Origin: Termitomyces sp. T153
Taxonomy: Eukaryota; Basidiomycota; Agaricomycetes; Agaricales; Lyophyllaceae
Direction: 5' to 3'
DNA: 64,000 nt
Assembly: GCA_018296165.2 (NCBI GenBank)
Contig: JACKQL020000057.1
Location: 1 to 64,000 of the forward strand
Of the stretch, positions 12,082 to 23,327 are shown piece after piece. The notes beneath the pieces were generated by a model that was not told the origin of the DNA, searched no databases, and worked only from the letters and a program-made list of their open reading frames with translations. The number at the start of each line of letters is the position of its first letter. Position 1 is the first letter of the stretch. The position numbers and the translations under genes are program-made.

Positions 12082-12159
12082 GGCTGGTAAAAGACGATAT
12101 TACGTAAAGAACGCGGAAGTATCAAAAGTCACGACGTATTCAACTACTTCCAGTGACAC
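12082..12159. promoter_or_regulatory. 78-bp bidirectional promoter interval
   Basis: The interval separates the start codons of DPH7 (minus) and the AGTRAP-like gene (plus). Both 5' UTRs and core promoters must fit here or overlap the coding regions. No clear TATA box is seen. Bidirectional function is inferred from spacing only. Confidence 0.5.
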
Positions 12160-12868
12160 ATGGAGTTTGTCCAAGGCCTTGATCCTTCCAAGCTTGTCCT
12201 TGCAGAGACGGTTTTTCCCTCTTCACGCGGAGTTGTACCAACCCACTTATTGAATCGTCCTAGGTTTTGTCTTTCGCCATCAGCCCCTTCATAGCCCCGC
12301 CCTATAACTTGGCCGTTTTCCTTTTTGGCACGTATGCACAGGAAAGTACGGAAACGATTCAATCCTTGCGGATTGTGAGTTGTTCATTCATCCTGACATT
12401 GAAAGCGGCCTATCTTCACTTTTAGTTCACTGGCCTTGTCGGAGTGTCAGCGGTCTTCGACATAGTGTGGATCTCCACAAACGAACAAAATGGGTTCATC
12501 AAGCTTCTGTCCATATTGATCTTACTACTCAAGGTTATGCTTCATTGTCTTGCCTGGGTTGCGATCCTCACGCTTTTCCAGATACCAACTTTTTTCGCTT
12601 TTAGCCTTGCCCTGCGTCACCGTGGGGCAGCGTTCAGTGGACTAGGAGGACAAGACCTCAATGGCCCTACCGGTATGATTTAATTTTGAAGACAACCGAA
12701 TTCATCGAATGCAAAACAGTTTGGTCAATGCCAGGAGGATTCACGTCCGGCGGTAGGGAGGGCTATCAGACTGTTGACGAAGAACGTCCAACCAATAGTT
12801 CAAGAACTTTGGCACCTGCTTCTACATCTACAGCCCCGCCACCACCGGGAACATATCAAGTAGCTTGA
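12160..12868 (+). CDS. AGTRAP-like small multi-pass membrane protein
   Basis: Five exons fit: 12160-12210, 12264-12374, 12426-12533, 12582-12672 and 12720-12868, giving 169 residues against about 159 in human AGTRAP (angiotensin II receptor-associated protein). Hydrophobic segments lie in exon 2 (APPYNLAVFLFGTYA), in exon 3 start (FTGLVGVSAVFDIVWI), at the end of exon 3 (KLLSILILLLK) and across the join into IPTFFAFSLAL. The soluble tail holds GREGYQTVDEE, which parallels the YQTIDS motif of AGTRAP, then a proline-rich end. In animals the protein sits in ER/Golgi/vesicle membranes and promotes receptor internalisation; fungi lack that receptor, so the ancestral role is unknown. The first intron uses a weak GTTTTT donor, so the first exon is the least certain part. 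It is divergent from DPH7. Confidence 0.75.
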
Positions 12869-12952
12869 TCCCAATACATAGCCTCGGCTGAATTCTCATC
12901 TTCACCGTCAATCGTTCTTGTTTTTCCTTCTTCATGTAGATTATTTGACAGA

Positions 12953-15900
12953 TTATGGCGTTCGATAGATGAAGTCCAAGAAGAAATCATTCACTTCTTC
13001 AGCTTCATCACTTTGACTACTCTGAGTTGATTGGTCGTCTATGTTGGAATCAACATGCTCGCTCAAGTCCTCGATGATCTCCTTGACGATTTTCAAAAAG
13101 TTCTTTTTGTTCTGAGCCCGTTTTCTTGAATACATCCATGGGCAATCGAGTGATTCGCAAAGTATTGGCTCAGTTGTCACGGAACTGCAGCATGTTGCAC
13201 AGATTTGATGAGCAGCTTTGATGCGTTGCTCATTGGCTTGGAGGTGACTACTCAACGTTGCGATCGTTTCTTGAGGAGAGACGAAATAGCATTCGTCACA
13301 TAAGCCTAACAAATTTTGAATGGATTTCCATGAATGTAGAGAACACACAAAGAGACCTTGCGAAGCTGAATCTCCACAGACCAAACATTGCGAACTATAA
13401 AAGTGTTCTTCAATATTCGAACAATCAGTATCGGCCATCCACTTGGTCTTCGAAGGGGAAGCCGTCGAGTTGAAATATCGTGGTTTTGGCATTTCATTAA
13501 ACCATGCTCTCACATCTGCTCCTACCAGATTGAATATTCGTTCTAGAGGCGGGATGAGAACTCTGGTGATGTAATATGCAGCATCTAGCTGCATTCGACT
13601 GGAAACGGTAAGAAGACGACCAGATGCACGAAAGTTAAAACACCTGTCATTGAGCATTTCTAGCGGATCCACTGCCCTATCGACCAATCTGGCGCCAGGA
13701 GGGCCTCTGGTAATTACATAGGGCACGCGTTCTCCATATTGAGGTTCATTCATGGGATCTTCCAACATACGTTTGGCTGCAACCACAACTCCAGGTGGCG
13801 GCGGACCTTGGTCACTGAAGCTCAGGGTCAACATGGCAGGTGAAGAAAATATTGTGGCAATCACCTATACGTCCCCATTCTGACTTCCTTCGCAAAGATG
13901 AAATCTTGAATCGACACCTTGTTTTCTAACAATCTTGTCCACGACATACAACAATACTTCTTTACTGCACTGAGGTCCTGTGCCCGAAAAAGCATTCTGT
14001 TAGAGTCATTTAGCAGAGAATAGATGAGTCATGGACATCCCTACTTAAGGCACACTTCAACCATCTTTTGTTGCGCAGGAATCCCATCTCGACGAACGGT
14101 TTCAATACCCTTGGCATCAAAAACAGGATCCTTGTCATCAACGCTTTCATATTTAAAACCAACATATCGTTTTTTGGCCATGAGTACACACGGATGGAAG
14201 ACCTTTTTGTTCTTAGTGTAAGGACGAGCAAGGACCAGATATATGATACCTTTTCAAATTTTAGCTTCACGGGTGCAGGATTCAAAGCGGTAATGGTATC
14301 TGCTATGTCTTGTCCTATCCTAAAGGCTTGCGCCTTAGTCTTCCCACGAAGATATCTTTCCAAAAACATGAAAAAGCGAAATTGAAATGTTCATCAGAAC
14401 AAACGCACGCGAAAATGCTATCCGTGTCACCATATACCACCTATTCATGCAATTCCGATAAGCTGTGCGACTGAGCTCGGATATTGCTTACACAGACCTC
14501 TGCACCCCATTTTTTCGTGGAATTTATGAGCATTATAGCCTCCAACATCACGTGTCAGAAGCAACAAACCGTTCGTTATCTGATGCGACGTACCTTTTCC
14601 AATGTTTCCCGCCCGCTCTGTACTATGCTGTCTGCGATCTCGACAGCGGGCATACGGCCAGAGAACGTAGCACTGGTGTAACCATAGGTGACATTGGCAA
14701 TGTATTTAAGACCAAGCTGCCGCGCGTCAAGTACCCGTCGCAGTGCCTATATTTGGATCAAATTAATACCCGACACATCAAGAGGTGCTTTCACCTTGTC
14801 GTTTTTCACACTTTTCATTGCTTGTTTGACCATAACTCGAGTTCCAAGGAGCTCGATTAACATTCGACCTAAAAGGCCTTTCCGAACCTCGGATTTCACG
14901 TAGATCATGCCATTGGGGGCGACTATGTGAACTACTCCGAGAACTGTCGAATATGTTGGATTGAGAAGTGGACGTACCTTGAATATGGTCCGAGAGAGAC
15001 GCTAGAAGTCCGGGGGGAAGTTCAAGGTCGATGACACCGAGTTTATTACGCCCTTGAAAGTCCTTGACACGTCCGAGGCAGGTCGAATAACAATAGTTAT
15101 AGGCGATCATGATAGAAGGATAAAGAGACTGGAAGTCAAGCACCACAAGAGGACTCGTATAGAATGAGGAGGCGGGCTCCATAATGAGTGGCATGCACTC
15201 TGCGGCATTTTGTCTTCCGACCTTAAGGAATTTTAAATGGGTAAGAAGAGTAGGAATAAAGAAAACCTACATCTTGCCTACTCGGGGAGAGTAACACGAA
15301 GCTTTCAGACTTGGCGATTCGAAACATGAACGATTCCACTTTGAACTGAGAACCCCGACTTATCACAGAAAAGAAGTCCACACCAAAGACACGGGCAAAC
15401 TCTCTGTGCAGACGTTTATACTGGAATACAAAAGCACCGAAGAAGTCATACTTACGCAGTTTTTGTAACTAAATTAGAGGCATTCAAAATTTCTAGGAGC
15501 GCAAATGTTCGTTCGGCAAAATATTGCAACACTGCGGTCTGACGGGAGGGGATCTTGCTGTGGTACCACGCAGACAGAGTGGCATTGGAATAGCACGGGA
15601 CCCTTGGGTGTTGTGAGGAAGCTTGAACTATATTGTTTAAGTAAAACCTGACCTTCTTTGGAGAAAGTTGAAAATGACATTTTCAAGAGAATAGCTTTGC
15701 AGCTTGCACTCAGAGCGCATGAGTCTCCATAGGTTCAAGGCATGCCTGCCAGCAACTTTAAATGTGGAAGCGTGGCGTATTTCCCACTGATCTGAATGTG
15801 TAATGCGTAGCGGAGGTGCTCTAGAAACTAGGTCACAGAGATCGAATCCTACCAGAAGAATCGATCCATTAGAATCCATGGACATGAAAAAAGAAGAAAA

Positions 15901-18838
15901 ATGGACCATAATGTTGGGATCGGGCATTTAGGTAGCCCCAGGAACCCCTCTGGATGTCCCATCCAGTGACAATGTCCGGATCAAGAGCTCCAACGATATC
16001 GACCGTTCTGTTAATCAGGTCGATCTCACTCTCTACCAATTCGACCGCTCCTTCACGACAATATACTCGGTCGTGGAAATGAGTCTGAATGAGAATCATT
16101 ACTCTATAGGGAGAAACATCCTCGGATATTTGATATACAAGAGATAGAGCAGTGATCGAATCGAGTTCTGCATTGGGTGTTGTACCTTCGCGTGTAGGGG
16201 CTATAATGATAACTGTCAGCTTTGATTTTGACCTCACGAACGAATTTTATTCACCGAAAATCTCAAGCGCCAAGATACTCATCGTCCGACGCCCACGAGG
16301 GTTTGCCGCAAGCAATCTAGGGCCAGGCGTATCTTCAAATCCGTAGATATTTGCTGGCGTTGCTCCTTGGATCTAAGAAAAACTTGGGTGATGCAGATGT
16401 GATAAGGAGCATATCGATCTTACCTGAGACTTCATTTTCGAATTGTTGTTACGAGTAGCGCCTTCGTCTTCGACGAGCCACCTTCGTATTTCCTTATTAC
16501 TTGGAGGTGAACTTGAATATTCCCATCCACCAATACCGTGGGACGATAGAAGAAACAAATCGAATGCATCACCATCGTCATCCCATGGATCAAGATGTGT
16601 AATGCCATGCCCCCCTTTGAGGCGGTATACCAAGCCTGCGTACTCTTTTGGCCGTTCTGGTATATCGAGTGACGAAGAATAATGTGGAGGTTGATAAATC
16701 TTCGCCGGAAGCTCATGGTCATCCATTGTATCACGCAGTATAGAAAGCGATGGAGGCGCTGACGAATATTCGTAGCATTTCATGTTTGTTGTTCTGATAT
16801 TTTGAACGGAATACGATTCCTTGAAAAGCTTCATCGTCATGCCACTGGGACGACAATGACTCGCACCCAAGGAAGGTAGCGAGGAAAAATAGGATCTAAG
16901 AGGTGGAGTCTCCCTTTTCTGTGTTGAAAAAGGGGACCTGGGCGATCGGACGCGTATACCCTCCATAGAGTTGTCAGGGAAGGCATAAAGGTGTTCAGGA
17001 GACCTGAAATAGGTTTCAATACTTGAGATTCCTGAGATGCAAATTGCTGACTTGTGATCCATTTGTAGATCTGACTGAACTTGGTTCTTCGACATCGCTA
17101 CGGGGGTAGAATTATCATCCGGCTCGAAAGGCCACAATGAATTCGCAGTCTGGTGAATTCTTCACAAGAATCAGCTTCTGGCACGACATGGATGAGATAG
17201 GAACACACCGCGTCGGAGTAGTAGGAGAAGATTCATCAGAGTTTCTGCTAGACCGCTCAGGAGGACTAAAGAACCATTCAGGTGAAGTTACGTCCTTAAA
17301 CTCACTAGTTACCTAGAGAATCTGAATCCTACTCCGGTAGGTGACAGTTGGCTCGAATTGTGCTCCGGAACGTCGAACGGATCGGAAGAACTAGTGCATC
17401 ATTAGCGTTCGTGAATGAAAGATGAAAGTGTACGCAGATACAGGGAAACTCACACAGAGGACCCTGAAACTTCCTGGTGCAGCTCATCTTCGTTTTCTTC
17501 CACGCCAAAATTTGTCTCTTCTTCGTCAGTTTCTCCTAAATCTACTTTCTCGGGGTCCATCAACTGGGTAAACTCTTGGCTGAGTTTCGAAACGTCGACG
17601 TCGATGGTTTCGATGTCTTCGTAACCAGTTGAATCATCAGGAGCATCCCATTCCAACCGAGCGATGTCATTTGTCACCGAAGAAGTATCACTGTTCGCCA
17701 GAATCGCACCCGATTCTTGATGTTGTAGAGGCTTCCACACTCTCCATTGATCTTCCCAGAGTGCTTCAATGCTTTCGAACGTGGTCATCACCCAGTTATC
17801 CCACCCGTTAGTCACGGAATGTAGAGAGGGCTGCGCTTCCCTATCTGCTTCTATCTTTTCCCGAATTTGATCCCAGTATTCCACTTCTGCGACCCAATCA
17901 CACCCGCGTCCTCTCGCTGAATCACTCAGATCTACAGGTATTGACGGTGTGGGTTCGAGGCCAAGAGCCGTTCGTCTCTTTCGTTCATCTTCCCACAGCT
18001 CACGGACACTTAGGACAAGGGCTTCTGCAGGCAAGGGTTCAGCGGGTATCCGGAGTTGATGGTGTACATTTCGAGCGGAAATACTCTTCCTATTGAGGAT
18101 GCTGGGAGCGATGGCATCGACCTCAATAGGCATACAAGTTTGACGTAGATATGGCGATGGATGGTAAGCCTGTTCAAGATATTCTTTGCTGGAGAAATCC
18201 CCCTCCAATGTGCTTTGTATGTCGCGTTGTAGAACATCTTCAACGTCAATCCAGCCACAACCATAAAGGCCAAAATCGCACATGAATTGCAAGACAAAAG
18301 AGAGTTGACTTTCGAAAACGGGGAACTTGGTGCCCATAATAATTCCTGATTGCAGAAGGGCGACCGCTCGACGGACATGACCAGGATCAACAATACAGAT
18401 TTTGAGAAACGGGCTATAGGAGGAATGAAAGCCGTAGAAGTGAATACCTTTTACGAGGAGAACCGCGCGGATGTACTGCGCACTAGGTGTCAAGGGGTCA
18501 CATTTAAGAGACAAAGCAATCGCGTGGTTCAACGACTTTGTAAGTTTAAAAATGTAACGATTCACTATGGAGAAGTCAAATCATTCGAGACATCCTGCGT
18601 CGCAGATTTGCGCACCATAATTAGCAGTCAACTTGCCGTAATATTCTATAAAAAAATAGGGGTAGACTTGATGTATATGGAGGCAAGTCTTTTCTCCGAC
18701 AGAAGAGGAACCAAATATCCTGATAACAGGAACGAGTGGGAGTAAAGAGTTATCCAAAGACCCAGATTGAGTAAGAGAGTAGTCTATCTGTGCGATTTGC
18801 ACACGAAGAAAAGGTTTAGAATGGAGAGAGAGAGACAT
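12953..18838 (-). CDS. REV3: DNA polymerase zeta catalytic subunit REV3
   Basis: A B-family polymerase for translesion synthesis, working with Rev7 in the nucleus. The start at 18838 gives MSLSLHSKPFLRVQIAQIDY, matching Rev3 N-termini, followed by TCLHIHQVYPYFFIEYYG. Recognised coding segments in order: 18838-18620, 18565-17450, 17137-16373, 16237-15870, 15927-15470, 15194-14960, 14900-14560, 14440-14010 and 13864-12953; exact borders were not all fixed. The exonuclease-like part reads DPDIVTGWDIQRGSWGYL. Polymerase motif A, DFQSLYPSI, lies near 15137-15111; motif B, LGLKYIANVTYGYTSATFSG, near 14715-14650; motif C, YGDTDS, at 14434-14417, with both aspartates intact; and KKRY near 14180. The C-terminus has CysA (13387-13289) and CysB (13201-13142, CxxC...CxxxxC), the latter the iron-sulfur site. 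At roughly 1,600 residues it is nearer the yeast than the human size. It looks intact. Confidence 0.92.
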
Positions 18839-19360
18839 TACATAGATTAAGCCAGTCACAAAGGTGCAGTCAATGCCCAAACCAGGAAAATTGAGCGTGA
18901 GATCATGTGATATGCGTGAGAAGATGATGACATCAGCGTCCTCAGACCCCTTCGAAAGGACGGAATGCGAGGGACGTATTTTGTGCTGTGTCGGGTGTGA
19001 CCTAAATATCTACGCCATGCTAATTTAATCAGGTTTACTCATGCACACGATGTTCTGAGATGGGCTGAGAGGCAATTTGTTTCCGCAGGCAACGATCTGG
19101 CGTGGAAGTGAAATGGTCTGTGTTCTTCTGTGCTCTGGGATATATCTCCGATGCCAGAAGAGGACAGAATGTGCAGTAGTAGACAAATTCCAAGAAAATA
19201 ATTGAAAGATAATGAGGGAGAAGTTGGTGGGTTGCAAAGATCTAGAGCTGTCGAAGGTCTGTTGTGTTATGATGTTACAGTTCAGCTATCTACCTCTGCT
19301 TCAATATATAGCTAAGGACATATTATGAGAATACACCTTGGTAGATCTAGTATGGAATCT
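18839..19360. other. Intergenic: REV3 upstream region and gene/transposon border
   Basis: The first part is CpG-containing host DNA that probably holds the REV3 promoter; the later part, from about 19250, is AT-rich and CpG-poor, like the transposon island that follows. No gene recognised. Confidence 0.5.
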
Positions 19361-19368
19361 GAAGTTTA

Positions 19369-19784
19369 ATGGAAAAGTTAACTGATAGTAAATTCATTTC
19401 CTCTACTCAATACAAACATTCATGTGATCCATCCACATTTCCATCATCTGGCAGGCATCATATGCAATGGTGGAGGTGTGCACAGCCTTTTGGTGAGCTG
19501 AGAGCTGTAAGCATGGCTTACATATGGCTACCAATATCAGACTTTGGATTTGCTCCTTCTTTTACTCATACTACTATCTGCTTGTATTTGCTTTGCATTT
19601 TTTCTGTTATAGACTTGAGGTTCCTGTTATTGCATGTGTATCTGGTCTTAGTGAGCCTACTAGTGAGTAAACTTCCACTTTTTTTGAGCAGACAAGACCA
19701 AGTGTTGGTATTGGTGGTGGCAAGGTGCCACATCACTGGTCATAGTGAAGAAGACAAGTAAGTCTTCACATACAGTGGCTCAAA
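19369..19784. other. Unassigned CpG-poor stretch at the edge of the transposon island
   Basis: There is an open frame of 130 codons on the plus strand (19369-19761) with hydrophobic residues, but it matches no family I know and has the CpG-poor composition of the adjoining elements. It is probably decayed transposon or intergenic sequence. Confidence 0.4.
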
Positions 19785-20029
19785 AAACTGTATCTGACAA
19801 AAGCTCATCCCAGTCATCCTGCCTCTCATTACAAAACAGGCAGAGATACTTCTCCAGTTCTTTGTCAATATGTTCTGTCTGACTGTCTGACTGAGGGTTA
19901 TAGGCCATGGTGGTGTGGAACTTCACTCCCAGCAGGTGGTATAGTTCCTGAGTGAACTCTGCCACAACCTGGGGGCCTCAGTCAGAGATGTACCCATCAG
20001 ACAGACCATGAAGTTTCCAAACATTCTTT

Positions 20030-20319
20030 TGTTGAAGTAATCAAGAGCAATGAGGACTGAAATCCAAGATCAGCTAAGTGTGAGCAAGGATATATTGATG
20101 TATTTGAGTTGTTGTGCACAAGGACTGTAGGTCCTTGTGGCAACCCTTTATATACATACATGAGTGTAGATAAATGACTAAGTATTGTGTGATAATGATG
20201 CAATATGTCATATGTTATCAGTAAGCTAGATGTCAGATAGTACAAACATGTGAAGGAAATATTCTCAGAGGGGCTCTGTTCCATGACAGCAGGTTTACTC
20301 AATCAACCCAATCTCAACA
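20030..20319 (-). repeat. 3' LTR (290 bp) of the small LTR element
   Basis: On the plus strand it begins TGTTGAAGTAATCAA and ends CAATCTCAACA. It aligns over its whole length with 20923-21212 with only scattered mismatches. TTTATATACATACATGAG inside may be a promoter/TATA segment. Confidence 0.9.
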
Positions 20320-20355
20320 CTCCCTCCTAAACCCACAGGTCTAAGATGGTGGTTT

Positions 20356-20790
20356 TCAGTGGCATTTATCCTGGGTGGATTGGGTGGCTTGTTGGCAGAG
20401 CTCAGTAGAGTCTGCTGCAAGGGCAGCATACTGCATAGGGCTGGGGCTAGTGGCATAGAATGGGGGTCTGGTGTATGGGAAGGTGGGGGTGAAGAATGCT
20501 GTGGCTGGTGCTACATGCACCATGTGCAATCTATGGGCCAGGTTTGAGTTTGCTGCTACATGCTTCTGTAAAGCTGAGGGGTTGACAGTGTGGCATTCCT
20601 CAGCAGAATGCCCATAAGTATGACAGAGCTTGCATTGGGGCTTCTGCTGTGGAGCTGTGATGGGCTGCTGGAATCTAGTGGGGGGCAGCAGTAGTGGCTT
20701 TGACCTGCTGAGAGTGTCTTCTTGTTGAGATATGTGAATATGGTGTGTAGACATGCAATGAGAGTGGCAAACAGGGAGCTGATCCATCTG
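20356..20790 (-). pseudogene. Gag fragment with CCHC zinc knuckle
   Basis: An open frame of about 143 codons contains CKLCHTYGHSAEEC, a CX2CX4HX4C knuckle typical of retrotransposon nucleocapsid, followed by a Pro/Ala-rich tail (FFTPTFPYTRPPFYATSPSP). It is the only protein-like content between the two 290-bp LTRs. The start of gag (capsid region) is not present, so this is a 3' gag remnant. Its CpG content is low, but the frame is uninterrupted. Confidence 0.75.
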
Positions 20791-20922
20791 ATCATAATAA
20801 GGAGGTCAGCATGGGGCCTGGGGAATCTTGGAGTATCTCCTGGATGTTCTCAAACTTGTGATTGGTGAAATCAGCAATTGGGTATGATGCAACATTTGAC
20901 AACACAAGGGTGTGTGTGCAAC

Positions 20923-21212
20923 TGTTGAAGTAATCAAAAGCAATGAGGACTGAGATCCAAGATCAGCTAATTGTGAGCAAGGATATATCAATGTATTTGA
21001 GTTGTTATGCACAAGGACTGTATGTCCTTGTGGCAACCCTTTATATACATACATGAGTGTAGATAAATGACTAAGTATTGTGTGATAATGATGCAATATG
21101 TCATATGTTATCAGTAAGCTAGATGTCAGATAGTACAAACATGTGAAGGAAATATTCTCAGAGGGGCTCCATATTATGACAGCAGGTTTACTCGATCAAC
21201 CTGATCTCAACA
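20923..21212 (-). repeat. 5' LTR (290 bp) of the small LTR element
   Basis: This partner of 20030-20319 has the same length and termini (TGTTGAAG...CTCAACA on the plus strand). Differences between the two copies are mostly single transitions, which would allow dating of the insertion. Confidence 0.9.
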
Positions 21213-22381
21213 TCTCTTAATACAGACAGTCACTTCCAGGGCAGAGCACATGGTGTGGGTAGGGATAAAGTGGGCCCATTTACTATAGAGGTCCACCACT
21301 ACTATTACAGCATTGTACCCATGAGCATCTGGGAGTTTGACAAATCAGTCCACTGATGCAATGCTGCAGCAAGCAGCCAGGATAGGGAGAGGGTGGAGCT
21401 GACTCATGAGTAACTGGCAATGAAGCTTGGTGCAGAAACAAAGATCACAGGTGCTGGTAGGTGCCTACAAAGCAGGATATCTGAGGCCACTGGTAGTTCC
21501 AAGACACCAGCTCCAGTGTCTTCCATCTACCAGGATACTTAGCTACAGAGGAGTCATAGTGTTGCTCTACAATGCATCAGTGGAGTTCTGGAATGTTAGG
21601 CATGTAGATGCACCCTTGGAAGGTTAGAAGCTCATCCTGAAGGACCCACTCATCTGCATGCACTGACTTAACTCTGCTTGCTCATTAGGCTTATAAGGCC
21701 TGGGCACCTAGGGGACTGCATCCTCTTGTGCACCCTCATGATTTCTTCCTTGGATATCTTTGAGATGTTCACTTCATCTTCTTGGACCACAATCCCTTCT
21801 ATAGCATGAACAGCAAAGAGCTCAGGCATGAGGAGGATGATGTTGTCATTATCTCCTTCCCTTCTGCCATGGTCAGCCTGCCTAGACAATGTGTCTGGTT
21901 TGCCCATGCTCTGTCCAGGTTTGTGATGCAGTGAGAAGTCAAAGTTAGCCAAATACAAGGACCAATGAGCTTGGTGTCAATTGAGCTTCTTTGCCATATG
22001 GAAGTACTCAAGGTTTCTTGTGGTCTGTCCAGACTTCAAACTTATGCCATGCATCCTCAAGGAAATGCTGCCATTCCTCAAAGAACAAAGAGTGGTGAGT
22101 ATTTCCTTGTCATGGATCTTGTAGTTCTGTTCTACTGCATTAAAGCTCTTGGAGTAGAAGTCTATAGGGATGCCACTTGCCATCCTCCTTTGACTGCTGA
22201 GAGATAAATGCTCCCATGGCAAAGTCAGAGCTATCAGCTTCAAGATCAAAGAGAGAGTCATCATTTGGGAACAAGAGGACTGATTTCAAGGTAACGGCTT
22301 GCTTGAGGGTGTCAAATACAACTTACTGCAAGGACTCCCACTGCTATGCTGTGTCCTTGACAGTGAGGTCAAAGAGGGTAT

Positions 22382-23327
22382 TGTCAGGTTCCGCTGACCA
22401 TGGGGGCTCAGCTACACTGGGTGAGTTCTTACCAGGTGGACATGATTCCCTGCACTGACAACTGGGCATGCAGAGGTGTCCCAAAACACTGGGGACTTGT
22501 GAGGATAGTTGGTGGAGATTGATCTGAGCAAGTCCAGGGATGTCTGGAGGAGTAGGAGATGAGCTGCGGGAAGGGGGACAGGCTTGGCAGGGTTCAGGCA
22601 TAAGTCCATATGTGAGTATTGCAGGTGCAGAGGAGTCAGGGACTACACAAGTGATGGAAGCAGAGTTGGAGTTTGATGGGGGATCGATGGAGGTGGATAG
22701 AGTTTGGAGCTGAGCATGTAGCAAGGTCCAGAGTTGGTTAAAGGGTGTCAGGGATTCATAATTGTAATTGCAGGGTTTGTGAAGATGTTAAAGGTTAGGA
22801 AAGATAGGAACACAATGGACAGATGGATCAAACAAGATGAGATGGAGTCAAATGAAATGAGACAGAGTCAAGATGAGATGGAGACAAGAACAAGAATAGA
22901 TTCAGGTGGAGATATAAACAGTAACAAAAACGATAATGGAATAGAGATGGGACAAGACTGGGAGACTGAGAGTAGGAGAATGGGATATGGGCATGAAACA
23001 CAGGAGAGAAACAATCAGACCATAGGTAACGTTAAGCAATATCAAGACTAGAGTACAAAGAGCTACTCTACATCTTATATACTGACTACTGGAGAGCTCC
23101 GAGGGATGTCGGCTGTGGCGGTGGGACTTGGCAGAGCTTGATGGAGTTGATGGGTGTCAGTTATGATTGGAGGGTGGGCTGCATTGATATGTTGATGGGA
23201 TCAATTGGTGACATGGGCTGTTCCGAAGTCATTGTGATACTTCAAAGTAAGTCAGAGGAACCAGGGTGTCAAGTTGATGATGTGTAATGGGGTCAGGCAC
23301 AGCAGGGGAATGGTCCCAGGGGCTCAG
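22382..23327 (-). repeat. Gypsy LTR, minus orientation, 5'-truncated (LTR A)
   Basis: On the plus strand it starts TGTCAGGTTCCGCTGACC and is the reverse complement of LTR B that follows, also matching LTR D at 56731-57915. About 200 bp corresponding to the LTR 5' end are missing: it stops at GGGGCTCAG, and LTR B's first bases (TGTCATGACCC) follow at once. Many CpG sites present in LTR D are TpG or CpA here. The long open frames inside it on either strand are non-coding LTR sequence. Confidence 0.87.

Larger units (their letters stand above)
20030..21212 (-). mobile_element. Small gag-only LTR retroelement nested in gypsy integrase
   Basis: Two near-identical 290-bp LTRs flank about 600 bp. 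Read on the minus strand, the LTRs start TGTTGAGAT and end CTTCAACA. The polypurine tract (AGGAGGGAG) sits immediately before the 3' LTR, at about 20320-20328 on the plus strand. The interior holds a gag fragment with a CCHC zinc knuckle but no protease, RT or integrase. The insertion splits integrase between TVCIK and KNVWKLHG, and the 5-bp flanks read AGAGA and AAAGA, a target duplication with one mismatch. This is the build of a TRIM/SMART-like or internally deleted element that depends on a partner. I could not identify a clear primer-binding site. Confidence 0.85.
19785..22381 (-). mobile_element. Ty3/gypsy retrotransposon pol remnant (interrupted)
   Basis: On the minus strand the pol gene reads, from right to left: the end of reverse transcriptase and RNase H (about 22370-21960: DSLFDLEADSSDFAMGAF, then PIDFYSKSFNAVEQNY and IHDKEIL), the link after RNase H (LANFDFSLHHKPGQSMGKPDTLSRQAD, 21955-21880), integrase start (to 21213), and integrase core (20029-19785: KNVWKLHGLSDGYISD, AEFTQELYHLLGVKF, YNPQSDSQTEHIDKELEKYL). 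A separate LTR element (20030-21212) sits inside the integrase. Frames are broken by stops and shifts. Upstream RT, protease and gag are missing because LTR sequence begins at 22382. Confidence 0.85.

Noticed and set aside
18581..18745. Plus-strand frame opposite the REV3 first exon
   Set aside because: It is antisense to a clear REV3 N-terminus.
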